A DNA stretch of 64,000 nucleotides from Lepisosteus oculatus (GCF_040954835.1 NC_090716.1:6311605-6375604); one strand, 5' to 3'; positions 1 through 12,900 are shown, counted from the first letter of the stretch. Notes: a model not told the origin generated them from the sequence alone. Translations and numbers: made by a program.

Positions 1-2700
1 ACAACATTCTTCTTCAGCATATCTTAATTACAACATTGAAAATGTTGCATTTTGCTTTTTTAATGAAAATTGTTTTAAGAATGCCTTGCTAAAATGGCAC
101 CGGCCCTTCCAACAACAATACAGTAATTCTGGGATGTTTTTCCACTTAACCATTATCTGCATAATGAATTGAAAACACACTGTTATTTTTGCTCTTTCAA
201 GAAAATGACTCTCATTTGTAAGAGTGTGAGTTCTCCTTTCAAACTCTGCTCTGGAGGGTGCTTGCTCCCTGGGAGTCAAAATGAAAGTGTAATGTCCTGC
301 TAGGAATACGATTGACTAACCTTACAGTAGTACAGACTTTTTGCAAAGAAATCTTCAAGTGGAAAATCCTGACGAGTTACAGCAAGGTAAATCTTAATTG
401 AACTGCACAGAAATATGCACATCCATCATATGGCACAGCATCTGTGTATTATCAGACTTGGATTTATACTCCCCAGATCTGTTTTCATAAGACTCAGGAT
501 TAAGCAATAGAAAGCAAAAAAGAGCATTTGTTTGGTGATCAGCTACCGCCTGTATCTCTTATATTCAACTATCTCTCCTTTGAAATTCTATTACAAGGAG
601 GTTATCAGTGTTCACACTCAGTGCAAAGACCGAAAAATGAAGAGAAAAAATATCTGAACACTGTTAAAAGCTCCTTAAAGTGTGGTTATCTCACCTTCCA
701 TTAACCAGGCAAGGAGATGAAACAGGCCGTGCTTTCACTTCTCTGGCAGCAGTTTAAGACCTGCTCTACAGGATGTTTTTAGCGCACATTATTAAACCTT
801 CACAGTCAAAAAGACCAGTTCTGTCTTATCACTGTGGCAGAGTGGAGTTTTATATCTTATTTTAAATAAAAGAAAATCCATTACATAAAATATAAGACTA
901 GTTTCTAAAGAAGGGTTGAGCTTTAAAAAAACAATGTTCCCTGACATGAATTCCTGCAAGGATTGTGTTTTTTTTTTTCCAAAAAAGCCCTCGAAGAACA
1001 GTAAATCCTTCCAAGTAGATTTTCAACTTTACATAGAATGCTGTGTTAAATTATCAAAAACGAATTTTCAAAAACTTTCGATTAAAACTTAACTGTTGTA
1101 ATGGACCTCTGAAAGAAACTGAAGGGGACAGCGGCCCAGGTAGGAAAGAGGATCCTTCAGCAGGAGAATGCACAGAACTAAGGAGGGGAGATGTGCAAAT
1201 GGATTCAGTGATTGACCTCCGGCCATGGTTCTATGGGAACTGGAAACGGCACTTACCCGAGTGCAAGCATTACATTGGTGGGGTGTCACCACAAGAAATC
1301 AGCACTGTGAAAGCCTCATTGACCTTGCAAACAGTTCACCTGTTCACCCATTGCTAATTGAATTCAGCTGGAGCATTTGAGTGTGTGCGTGGTGCTTATG
1401 TACAGTATATCAAAGGGGGGTGTGTGTAGACCTGGAAATGGTAGACTGGGAGAAGTTAGTAGAGTTTGGCTCTCCTGGCTTACCATGATTTAAGTTGAGT
1501 AAAGTTTATTTTAAGATGTTTTTACTGTCATATTCTGTGACAGCTTTAAAATTGTCGTGATCAGTTCCTGGACTTATATTTGTCCACAAAAGAATGTTTT
1601 AAGCCACTGGCTAAACCAAAAGGGTTTAAAGGGTGTAACTAAACATATTAATAGTTTCTACCATACATACCTTACTTTAGTTTAATATAGTTAAACCTAT
1701 AGTTACCTTTTGAAAACAGTAAGGTTTATGTAATGTAGTATAACTGCTACCATTCTTTACATTCTTTTAAGGAGATAACTAAATATTATTACTAAAGGAA
1801 CTATTAAGAAAAGAATATAAATATTACACAGTAATAACTTAAAAAGTAGTAGTATAACTGTTCAAAGATGGATAGGATTTTACCACGTGACATTCACATA
1901 ATATGTGAACCATAATAATGATGATTACCCAGCCCGGGTAATCAGCCTTGTCCTATTTGGAAAAGTTTATAAGAGAAATGCAAAGATTTTACAGAAAAAG
2001 TTTTTAGGGGCCTGTCATTGAGCACTTAAGAATGCCATCCTGAAGGCCAATTTGTCCAGAATGGAAAGGTTGTAATAAAAATGTACTCTGCATGTGGAAG
2101 GTAAAACTTTATGAAGTGAGCCCTAAGATTGCTGTTCCAATTTCATGGCATTGGATGTTGCAGCACCACTGACCTTGCAGATTTGTATGCTGAGTGCCAC
2201 CACATTAGAGGCTTCTCAGTCTCTGCCATTGCATACATGGTACATTAACTTTCATCCTGAGTCCCTTTTGTAATCCAAGGCCAGTTTTGTTTGGCTACCC
2301 ATCCTGTAATACACTGAGTTCCACATACATTATTAAACAGTTTCTTGCACCATCAATTTTCAGCGCAACATTCAGTATATGTCCTCCACGTTTGGCTTGG
2401 AGTGGTTTTGTCTTGCATATTAAGGCCCATGCCATCATTATGTATTGCCTCTATCTCTCTCAGCTCTTCCTTCAACCAGACCCAGTGCCACTTCGAAAGA
2501 GCCTGTTGTGCTTCAGCCTTGCTTGCAGACATTTCCATAGCGGCATAAGATGGCCTAATTGAAGGATGATATTATACGTCAAAGCAGTTCATTAACTGTG
2601 GCCTTGAATTGAGTCATTGCCCTATTAGTTCACTCCACTGCTCTTTAACTTTACTCAAGATACATTTTTCATTCTTGAGCACTTGAATAGATAGGCCAAA
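1..2700. other. Gene-free stretch at window start
   Basis: No exon chain with splice sites, no tRNA or rRNA and no full repeat was recognised on either strand. The open frames here (for example near 1.05-1.35 kb and 2.3-2.55 kb) are short, lack family motifs and overlap on opposite strands. The stretch holds AT-rich single-copy-looking DNA and one 9-bp inverted repeat near 1.93 kb. Confidence 0.5.
1922..1944. repeat. Perfect 9-bp inverted repeat with TAAT cores
   Basis: TGATTACCC, a 5-base spacer and GGGTAATCA form an exact palindrome. Each arm holds a TAATC/GATTA core of the kind bound by paired-type or K50 homeodomain factors. The symmetry is seen directly; any regulatory role is inference. 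Confidence 0.5.
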
Positions 2701-2741
2701 CCATTCATCCAAAAGGACACAATGATTCTTTTCACCTTCAG

Positions 2742-2942
2742 ATGTCAAATATTAATTTTAGGGCTGTTCTTCAAGATGGATTCTTTACAGGCACCCACAG
2801 GCCGGGTCCAGAGGGGGGCTTCCTCTTGTACTGGGTCTATTCCAGCACTACATTGTTTCCTAAACCCAGTTTCAAATCCTACTTTGCATTCACACAAGGT
2901 GGAGCGGAAGGAAATTGGTTTAAACAAATGTCTGAGAAATAA
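2742..2942 (+). CDS. Possible 3'-terminal coding exon, unidentified
   Basis: A pyrimidine-rich tract ending in CAG sits directly before an open frame of 66 codons that ends in TAA. A polyadenylation signal (AATAAA at 3294-3299) follows 350 bases later. The peptide has a plausible globular composition (aromatics, glycines, segment GGFLLYWVYSSTTLFP). I do not recognise a family and found no upstream partner exon in the window, so it may be the last exon of a gene that starts before base 1, or a chance frame. Frames in the other two phases are also open, which weakens the case. Confidence 0.22.
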   Translation: MSNINFRAVLQDGFFTGTHRPGPEGGFLLYWVYSSTTLFPKPSFKSYFAFTQGGAEGNWFKQMSEK

Positions 2943-3299
2943 TTTTACAATTTTGGAAAAGCTGTGGGAACTGATTTCTCTACCTGCCATGCAGAGACAG
3001 ATTGAGATTTGAAAATAGCCTATGATAAGCACACATATGCTAGAAGATTTCTGTAATCGTTTTTATGTGTTTATCTGTATTTCCATTTTCAAATCTGTCA
3101 CTTAAGAATGTTGTATTTTATAGTCCAGAAATACTTGAATCTTTATTAATGCCTTGCACAGTTTCTAATAACACGTTTGAGCATTAATTGCTTGGTAAAT
3201 TGCATTAGCTGCCTATAGTTTTGTATTTATTAATGTCTAATTGTAAACTTTTTAACATTTCAAGTAAGGTAAATTATCATCTTTGCTTTATACAATAAA

Positions 3300-4330
3300 A
3301 TAGGAACTTTGATGTAAATTACACTTGCATATGATTATAACTTATATATTGATTATGTGATTATATATGATTATGCTTATATAATAACATAAACTGAAAA
3401 CTAATTTGGATACCTATGTACTGAAGAGGGATCAAAACACTGATTTATGAAAAACTGAATAAAAGGTAAAAAGAGGTTGCAAAGGCAGTTTATAGTATTA
3501 GGGAGCATACTTTTTTACTGGAACAGGTAAATTTGTAAAATAAAGAACCAGTCAGGACAGGAGTGAAATGTGTCTTCAGCAATCTATCAATTTCTTGCTG
3601 ACAGCACAGTACCAGTTTACAGACGCCAAATTCCCTCTTGGAAGGCCTAGGTAATAAACAAGCTTGTAGTATAACATCACAGTGAAATAGTGGCTTGTAA
3701 ATTAGTTTCAAATTGTTGAAGCAGGTCTGCGTTTCACATCTATTTCACTTGAGAGGCAGTCTCTTATTCCCTTTATTGATACAGCATAATGCTACCCAAA
3801 GCTGCAGTTAGCAGACACCTTTTGAAAGTCTTAGGGAACACTGCAGGGCTTCCTTTTACTTCCTTTTACTGTGTGAAAGAATACAAACTTTTCATACCTT
3901 CATCTCAAGATATCCTCTCTGTTTATTTGCCAAAAAATAAATAAGAGGTTTTTATTTGATAGAGGACATGCATAAAGATTCTGTTCATTTTTTTAAATAA
4001 AAAAAACAATTCTCCATTACATTGGCTGCCTTGTAGGGTTGCAACTTGTGAGTAATAATGTTACAAACGAAAAATGAATTGATGTTACATTATAGTTGAT
4101 CGATCTATGAATTGTAAAAAAAAAGATTGTATGTTTTTTTCTAGTCTTTTTTACATTGGTCTGTCTGTAAGTAAAATCATACAGTATATGACAACTTCAA
4201 CGTACATTTTTAAAAATGTGAGGTCAGAACATGCGACTGGTGTCCCAGGATGGTAATTCAGTTAGAGCACCTGCAGTGTGTCATCTTTTCCCCAATAGTC
4301 TTTTATATTTGTACTGGTGATACATATATC
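3300..4330. other. Non-coding stretch, nothing recognised
   Basis: AT-rich DNA with short A/T runs. I see no exon with flanking splice sites and no repeat that I can name. Confidence 0.5.
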
Positions 4331-4797
4331 ACCAGCAGCCATATCACTCTGCAACTCACAACTGGCAACCCACTGGAGCTCAGCAGGTGTGAGCCTGGTC
4401 AGTACTTGGATGGGAGACCTCCAGGGAAAAACTAAGGTTGCTGCTGGAAGAGGTGTTAGTGGGGCAAGCAGGGGGCGTCCTAATGCCCCAGTAAAGTGAT
4501 ACAGGATGAGACGTAAAACTGAGGTTTCATTAAAAATCCTACGGCATTTCTCAAAAAGAGTAGGGGTGTAACCCCGGTGTCCTGGGTTTCAAATTGGCCC
4601 TTACCAATCATGGCCTCCTAATAATCCCCATTTTTGGACTGGCTTCATTACTCTGCTCTCCTCCCCACTGATAGCTGATGTGTGGTGAGCGTTCTGGCGC
4701 ACTATGGCTGCCGTTGCATCATCCAGGAGGGGAGTCCCCATTACCTGTAAAGCGCTTTGAGTGGAGTGTCCCGAAAAGCACTATATAAGTGTAAGCA
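4331..4797 (+). mobile_element. 5S-rRNA-derived SINE (SINE3-like)
   Basis: The head matches 5S rRNA: a CCATATCACTCTG segment corresponds to the 5' part, AGCTCAGCAGG to the A box, and the run from 4392 (GCCTGGTCAGTACTTGGATG, then GGAGACC) to the C-box part of the internal pol III promoter. The 3' tail (AAGCGCTTTGAGTGGAG, then AAAAGCACTATATAAGTG) resembles the 3' end shared by fish L2-clade LINEs and their SINE partners, and it runs into an ATT microsatellite. A 5S head with a LINE-type tail is the layout of SINE3 elements. The middle is diverged, so this is an old copy. Confidence 0.8.

Positions 4798-4854
<57 letters not shown>
4798..4854 (+). repeat. (ATT)n microsatellite tail of the SINE
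   Basis: About 18 uninterrupted ATT units directly follow the SINE tail. This is the usual terminal simple repeat of such retroposons. Confidence 0.9.
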
Positions 4855-4856
<2 letters not shown>

Positions 4857-7800
4857 GGTGAAATGGAGAGGGCTGATAAAATATATGGAGATCACTCTTC
4901 TGGAAGCCAACACAAGCTCCAAGTGTTCTCCTGACATACTGTTGTACTGAAAGATATTTACTTTTGAAAGAAAAGAGGCATTCTATCTGATGAGGGATTT
5001 ATACTATAATTGTACCCAGATTATAGCCCAGTGGCTGCCCAGAAGAGGCATGTCTTTGCAGGAATGAGTAAATCAGAGGAAGGCTGGTGTGCAGTTTTTT
5101 TGTGCTTCATGGTACTCAAAGCCCTCCGTGATGGTGGACAGTGTTTGTTTACTTTGATCCAGAAATCAGGAACTAATTAGATCTGAAGGGCTTGTCTAAT
5201 CAAATCTGATGGAGTAACAGCTAGATTTATTCAAGCATGCTAATATTATTTGTGGAATTACATACAGTATGGCTAAGGTACTGTATGGATAAAATATTTT
5301 TTTCTTGAAGCATTCTCCAGTTAAGAGTCTGTTCGTTGCACTTCATGACATCTGAGAATTTACAATTTTACATTTCTTCGTGAACTCACACTTTTATAAT
5401 GGTCTCAATATAGTGTGATTCTTGTATAACTATGTTTTCTTTACATTCTCTTTTTCTGTTTTCATGGTTTCTGTGCTCTATCATTGCTTAAAATTAATTG
5501 GTTCAAGTCAGCATTACCTTTTTAAAATTTGCAATGGAGAAAGCTAGCCTAAATCTAATTGTGCTGCTAGTGTGAACACATTTCCCCAGTTCTCTTCAGT
5601 CTTACATCTCTATAATAAAAATGAATGTGCTTCCTTGCTTTAGGGTACTGGGATAGATTGCATATGCAAATGTCTAAATTCTCATGGTAAGGGAAACGAC
5701 CATGTATTAAATGTATGCAGTGAATGATCTACAAGTATCTTAGCTCTGCCAAAGTTTAAATTTTATTTCAAACCTTTATTTTGTATCACTGTTTGTTTAG
5801 TTCAATCTTGAAACTTCTGTACCTTGACATTCACTTTAAGAAAGTAGGGTCTTTCCATAGACTTCAAGATTTAATTCTATTCTATGGCTCCCTTGAGACA
5901 TTGTAGATTATATTTTGTTCCTGTAATTACATACTTTTTCACAATCTGACTTTTAATAGAAAGATTTACAAGTCTCAGACTTGACATTTCCATTCTCCAA
6001 TTTTCCAAAATCATAAAGTCTTTACAGGTAATTCCCTTCCACTTTGGAGAAATAAAGAAGGTCCAATTCAAGATTATATTTTCTAGTATGTAATGAAGCA
6101 GACGTTTTTCTTTTTATAGTTGTGTCTCTGTTGTATGCCTAAGGTATCCCAGTGGTGTTAGATTGTCTACATACCAAATGAATGATCTTCTGAATTTCAA
6201 AGACAAAACCAAATGAGTGGCTTCCTCCATTTATGTTTTTTCTGTTCCTACTAGACTTCATACAAACCTTAGCCATCACTGTTTGAAATAGGGTTTGATT
6301 ATTCCACATAATCAAATTTCCTAGAACAATATTTGAGACAAATTTGGCCTCCAGAAATCCTAATAATCAAATGATCCATTTATTTATTTTTTTCACAGAG
6401 AGAGTTATTTAACCATGATAATAAATGCTATCATTAGAAGCATGCCCTAGTAACTTCTATATGTTCTGACCGTGGGGACCTAAAGGCAACATTTTTGTTG
6501 AAAGGTTGTATTATATAGCTTTGACTCTGTACTGCTTTTAAGAACTTAAAAAAGATTAATAAAAAACAACATGTAATGACCATCCTGTAAATATTTTATC
6601 AATCTGGACAAAAATAAATTCATCACACACGGAAACCCATTAGTACAGACACAACTGATGCTCATGCAACCTGAAAATAAATGCCTTACTTTTATGCCCC
6701 ATTTAAAATGTGGCATAATTTTAAGATGTAAAATTCCATTCAAGCATTTTCTAATCACTTCATCGAATACAGGGTTGCGAGGGAGCCAGAGCCTATCCCA
6801 GCAAGCAATGGGGGAAAGCACAGCCCAGAACAGGACGTCAGTACATCACAAGGAAAACGCTCACACCAGGACCAGTTTTTCTAGAAACCAAGTAACATTT
6901 CTATTCAAGCAACTTTTTTATCATTTTTTTAAATCTGGCAACCACTGTTTAAGCTGTAAGCAAATGTTAATACATATTCAATTGGCCATTCACATCTGGA
7001 AGCTTGTTATAATGACATTAATAACAAATAAAAAGGCATGTTCCCCTTGATGCAAATTTCTAAGATTAACCAATTACAGTAGTCCTAAGGGCAGACCTAT
7101 TTTTTACACTACAAAGTCAGACGTTTTCTTCTGGGCTTTCTCTGCAGTGGTTTCAATGTCTCTGATGCAAAGCAGCTGCTACTTCTAAGTTGGGAGCTAT
7201 AATTATTTAATATGCCTTGCTTTGAACTATAAGTGCTGAAGGATCATGAGGGGACAAATAGTGAGAATATTGCAGATGAAAATGACCAGTATTTTTTCCA
7301 AACTCAAGTTTCTATAAACTTTGGAACTGTGGGGTTTCATTCAGCTGGAATCCTATTCTTTATATATTAGTTACCTGGTTCTTTTTATTCTTTGTTTTCT
7401 TCCTAAGCTTCCAAAGCTACAGCAGTTAAGCAATCACCTTCTCCTCTACTTAAACAAAATAAAAACATGAATAATAACTGCTTTGTATTTTTATATAAGT
7501 GATCATTTTCACCATGAAACAATTGTTCTTAAGCACAGCATGACAAATGCATGTTTCTTTCAGTTGGAATAAAGGTTAACCTGTGCCAGTGTACATGTTG
7601 TGAATTGGATAATAAAGAAAATTCAATAAGAATGTAAGAGTATTTCTTCCAAGATCACCAGTCGCCTGTTAGTGAGATAGTGAATGACAACAGATGACAG
7701 GTGGGAACTGGCACTTTTGCCCTTGGCATCTGTTGCAATCCTGCATAGAACTCAACATATGGTTAGTAATTTAGTAATGTGACTTCTACCTCTTTCATAA

Positions 7801-9916
7801 ATGGTGTAAACATCATAATGCCTCTTCATACGTATTAGAAAATAAACCAATATACAGTATATGCCAAGGTTATTCTGTTGTCAAGCTAGGAACAGCATCA
7901 AGGAAAGCAAGGACAGTCAGGATTTAAAAAAAATAATGTATACTGACAATCAAACAATTTTTTTTGATTTATCAAACTTTCTATTTATTCATGTTTTGGA
8001 ATAATTAAATATATAGCTATATATAAAACTAAACCTAAGTATTTTTTGGAAGAATAAAATCTATGTCGATTGTTGTCTAGGGTGTTCACAGCCTGTAGTT
8101 TCTAACCTGGCATGATGTTACAGCTATCTACCTTGATCAATGCATGTCCTCACATTATTCAATAAAGGCATTTTTTTTAGATTTGAATATGACAGATATG
8201 TGATGGATGCTCTATTCATCAGACAGAAACCCCATTGGGTTTCTGTTGGATGGTCAGGGATGGTATATGCCATTTAGGTTCAGATACCAGTGAACAGGCA
8301 CATGCTTGTCTGGGGTCTATTAGGTTAATAAAATGTCAATATATCTGATGGAAAAATTTTTTTTTTTACTTTATTGTAGTTAGAAGTGATAGGTTGCTTC
8401 TGAAACTCTGCAAATAGTAATATATAAAAGGGATAAAATTAAAATTAAAATATTGAGCATTAAATATCTGCATTTTAAATAGACATCATAAATAGAAATA
8501 CTGTACTATGATATGTACTGTACTATTTTAAATACTGGGATATGTTCCCCGTAGTTACTCTGAGATCATTAGAATATAAATTTGATTTCTGTAAACAATG
8601 TCACTCATAACTCTAAAAAACGTAGTACCAAATGCACACTGCAAAGAATAGCTTTATTAGTTATATCCCACTGAAGAGGAAAATACTATTTGGATATGAT
8701 ACTTACACAGAACTTCTATTCTGCACACTGAATAAAGCACCTAAACAGCTGTCTAGTTTTACAAAGCATAAAGATGTAATTACAGTTAAAAGATTAAACC
8801 TTCTATTGCATCCTCCTGTTTTGAGTTAGACTCCTTTTTATAAACAGTTCAAAGGCTCTCACAAGCTTCCTTTTGTGAGGTCAGCTGGTACTGTAACTTG
8901 TGTTCTTTTGCTCCTTCTGTTAAATTTGCAGCAGAATGATCAAAATGGATAAACAGATCTTGACACGTAAAGAAAAACAGCCAGGAAAGGTGGGTGGAAG
9001 TCATGGATACAAGACAAAGCTGGCATGTGAAGTAGCTAGGAAAAGCAAAGAGATCTTAAATGTCAAACCATTCCGGAAGAATAAAAGGGCATGCAAATGT
9101 CATGGCAAGGTAAACAGGAGAGAAGGATGATTCTCCCTAAAACATGAAAGACCGCACATGCGGAATCAGAATGGCACCTCTGACCACTGAAGGAAAATGT
9201 TCCCTTTAGATCTACTTAAAAATGATATTACTGATTACTGCCAAACTGTTACAACAAAATGTTTTAAAAGTTAATATCATTGCTGTTATTTAACATTTAG
9301 ATTTTTCAGATGTTACAAATCCCACATTATATATGAACATTTAATTGTACACACAAACATGCAACAAAAAATACAATATGCGTCTACTGGAAGAAACCCT
9401 TATAAATACAAAGTGTTGTCTCTTTTTTTGGTTTGTGCTTAAATCCACTGAACTATACTGTATATATATATTCATTTTTAAATCCCATGCCTGAATTAAA
9501 TCCCTGTTAGTGGTAAGATATCAAAAAGGGTATTGAATCATCTGAAGGCTTCCTTAAACCAAGTCTTGTCTTAAATGCCACCAGCTGTGAAAAAATGTTA
9601 ACCAACAGGCAATACCTTGCTAAAACAGTCTGTCTTACAGGGTTTGACTTGCTCTAAGGATTAGAAACACTAACAAGACAGTTGAAAGAGGAATAAAATT
9701 ACAGAGCAGAGCACAATTGTGTTTTCTTTAATTTGTCACAAAACCATCTTACCATTCATTCAGTTAATAAGAAAAGTACTGTACATTAATGCATGGCAAG
9801 TTACTCCAATAAAAAACAAAGATGGATCTCACTGAAGTGCTGGTCTGACACTTTCATATAGTTTGCCATACTTGATAAAAAGCATCATGAGAGTTTTGGT
9901 GATTAAAAATTTAAAC
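4855..9916. other. Non-coding stretch
   Basis: No gene or RNA is supported. It contains one dispersed-repeat fragment (about 6.77-6.88 kb) and many short A/T runs. A 64-codon lysine-rich frame near 8.94-9.13 kb has no splice or family support. Confidence 0.5.
6768..6880 (+). repeat. Dispersed fish repeat, 5' half
   Basis: The segment reads 'acagggttgcgagggagcc', 'agcctatcccagcaagcaat', 'gtcagtacatcac', then 'ctcacaccaggaccagtttt'. This is the order found in the first half of the repeat at 21.3 and 25.5 kb. It is a truncated copy. Confidence 0.6.
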
Positions 9917-9922
9917 TTTAAT
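9917..9922 (-). terminator. ATTAAA polyadenylation signal of the F-box/WD40 gene
   Basis: The common variant signal lies about 70 bases after the stop codon of the minus-strand gene. No AATAAA is closer. This is an inferred 3' end. Confidence 0.35.
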
Positions 9923-9990
9923 ATTTTCTTATTTTACTTCAAACTAATAGTGTAAGCTGCTGTTTTTCCATTAGGTGTGAAATTAATATA

Positions 9991-12900
9991 TTAATAAGAA
10001 GTATATTTAATCTGGTTTTCATTAACATAAGCAATAAGGTCATGAATGGTTTGGAAAAAATTCCTTCTGAGATGCCAGTTATTGCTTCTGTTTTCTGCTG
10101 GTAAACATTCTAAAATGTAACTAATAATAGTAAAAGATATTAAAAAACACACTGTACTTGCCTTATCAGCAGATCCTGTGAAAGATTTCTTTGTCTCTAG
10201 GTCTTGATCAACAGCAAATATGGCCTTAGTGTGGCCCACTAAAGTCTGAAGCAGCTTGCAGTGTCTTAAATCCCACACATTGGCCTGCAAAATTCAGAGA
10301 ACAGCAAAACACAGTAGCAATATATACATGGAACAGGTCATCAGCTTAACAGCTGTCTGGAATGACTTGGCTGTGGGTGAACCCCTACAAACCCCTATTA
10401 AACACTGACCTCTCTTCAGTAGGGGAAGAGCTGAGCTGAATGGAAACCACCTGCCACTGCACTGAGGATACACACTGACAAGCCGCAGTGGAAACATGCA
10501 CCGTGTTGTGTTTGTTTCTTCATTTGATTTTTTTGTCTTTGTTGAAAGTGACCTAGAGTCCTGAGAGCAATTAAAGGAGTGCGCACGCACCAGTCTGTTG
10601 ACTTCAACAGTTTCCCACTGTCCTTTGTCATTCAGCCTTTTACAGCATAGTTTGTGTTTGTTCTTCACACCGTGCGAACATTCACAAAAGAGAAGACATT
10701 TTTAAGAGTTGGTCAAATTTTAGTACATGATCAAAAATGAAACATTAATACTTTTGGTGGAACCAGGTTTGTAAAGCAAACTGAACATGTTCCCTATTAT
10801 ATATTGTAGTGTGTATTACAATGTACTGTAAGTGCTCTACTTAGTTCAAATGATTTGGGCTGGATTCTTATTCTATACACATTGCAGTCAGACTAAACAT
10901 GAAGAGCCACCACACTACTCTGTTAGTATTTGAAACAAAAACATTTCTAACATGAAACTTTTCTGGCTCTGGATGTGTGCATTTAGAGTCCTGTTAAGCT
11001 CTGAGGTGAATTTAAAATGGATATCTTGCACTAACACTGAAAGTTTCACTTAATCTGGAAAACAGTAGCTTTGGATAGCAATAGATTGGTAGCAGATTTG
11101 ATGTCAACATTAATTACGCTTTTGTTAAGTGAGATAGAGAGCTCAGAGCTCCTGAGACAGGTCCATATTGGAAACCACTTTAAGTGATGTGCGTAGAAAA
11201 CACGAGCAAAAAGCTAATGTCACCAGGCATCCACTTCACATCATGAAAGCTGGTTGCAAAATATACTCCTAAAAGCGAATCTGCAACACTCATAAAAATA
11301 ACAAGTATCTTTCAGTATACTGTTACTTGTGTTCTATACATGTAATATGTATGCAAAACTCTCACAATAAAGACCAAATATATATTGAGAATAATGAGAA
11401 GAACATTATTCTCAATATATATTGAGAGACTTTCGATATGAGAAAATGTAGAAGAGCACTGACTACTTACTATCATTGATCCAAGGATTTAAAATGTCTG
11501 GATGAGATCCTTAGATTAATAAGCTACGTCCTACCAAATGGGTCAGATAAGCCAAATGGCCTTCTCTTTGGGTCTGCTGTACACATGTACTGGGTTGCCA
11601 CACAGGCAGAAATGTAAAAGAGAGATGCACAGAATTACATTTATTTATAAGACGTTCCTCTTCACTTGCCTGCTGAGCTCCCCCAATTAAAGTGACTTAC
11701 TGTTAGTTTAAATATTCAAAAATATTCATTAAAAATATCTGTGCTCAGAATGATCCTTTCAATTCAAAGTAGTCTGGCAACTCAGTAGCATGCCGCCAAC
11801 TCTAAATTGTTGCTATTCAATAAGTTCCAAGTATTGCCATGATGCTTAATTAATCTATGTTTCTGTGCAATGAAGAATGAACATTTTCAAAACTACTATT
11901 TATTTATAGTGCAGCTGAAAACTATACGATTGAATGTTTGATATTATGACTAAAGGATTTAATTAATGCATGCTAACCCTACATCTGCTAAATCCATACT
12001 TGTACAAGTGTTAAGCAAAACTGCCAGCATTAGAACCCTCTTCCCTGTGATGCCATTATTTACATCATTTTTATGAGTAAATGTGTTCTTCTGCAGTGTC
12101 TTTGGAAGAGGCTATTCACACAGCTATCTCAGCAATAAGGAATGGGCAGAAGATAGGGTGGTGCAAAATACAGCTTACATACTGTAGATCACAAAGGCTG
12201 TGATTTAATTGGGTGTGATATGAAGTATATTAAGAATTATATTGAATCCGGTTTTCATTAGCATAGCAATAAGGCAAGGCATCGTAGGAAAGAAGGCCTT
12301 TATGAGTTGCCAGTTTTCACTCGTGGGATAAGCATTTAAAATTCAGAATACAGCTGAAATGAAAAAAAGAAATCATTAAAAGGAAACACCACAGGGAACA
12401 CGTCTTTGCAAGTTTTTCTGTTCCCAACTCTTTACCATTCTTGTAGATTCAATATATGTCCAGGCTGGTAATTTAATCTGATGAAATGACCGTGCCTCAA
12501 GTAGCCGAGCTACTTCATTTTTTTTAAAGTTATCTATTGATAATTTTAATTTAATTATGTCAGGAGCAATGAATCTACCAGGTCCTGGGGTAAAACGTTC
12601 GGGATCAATCACACCTGGGAGTAGTGGAAGAAAATTACTTTTTTAATGCTGTCAAAAATAGGGGTAATAGAAAGTGATATTTCACTGTGAAAAATAGAAA
12701 CCCTGGAAATAGCCGAGAGGTCACAGTTATGATTTATCTTTTCAAATGAGCTAATATCATAAATATTGTATTATGCATGCACTGGGAATGCTGAAGCTGC
12801 ACAGCCTATTAGCATTTCCCAGCCTGTCAAAAATACATCGTCTAATGTGAAGCCTGATATGAAAATTAATTAATTTGGTTTTTTGATTCACTCTGTTTAT

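Noticed and set aside
2287-2562. Overlapping open frames on both strands near 2.3-2.55 kb
   Set aside because: Short, on opposite strands, without family motifs or splice sites; the minus frame looks somewhat protein-like but is not supported.
8936-9130. 64-codon lysine-rich frame as a small gene
   Set aside because: No splice partners, no recognised domain and no supporting promoter or polyadenylation context.
10110-10157. 48-base intron splitting the last F-box exon
   Set aside because: It is too short for a normal vertebrate intron and the frame is open straight through; kept as one exon, though a GC or GT donor there is possible.
10294-10668. 124-codon minus-strand open frame upstream of the last F-box exon
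   Set aside because: It overlaps another open frame, crosses the acceptor region of the next exon and has no family motif; intronic chance frame.
11378-11422. microRNA precursor
   Set aside because: The stem is only about 20 bp with a 7-base loop and perfect pairing; pre-miRNAs are longer with mismatches.
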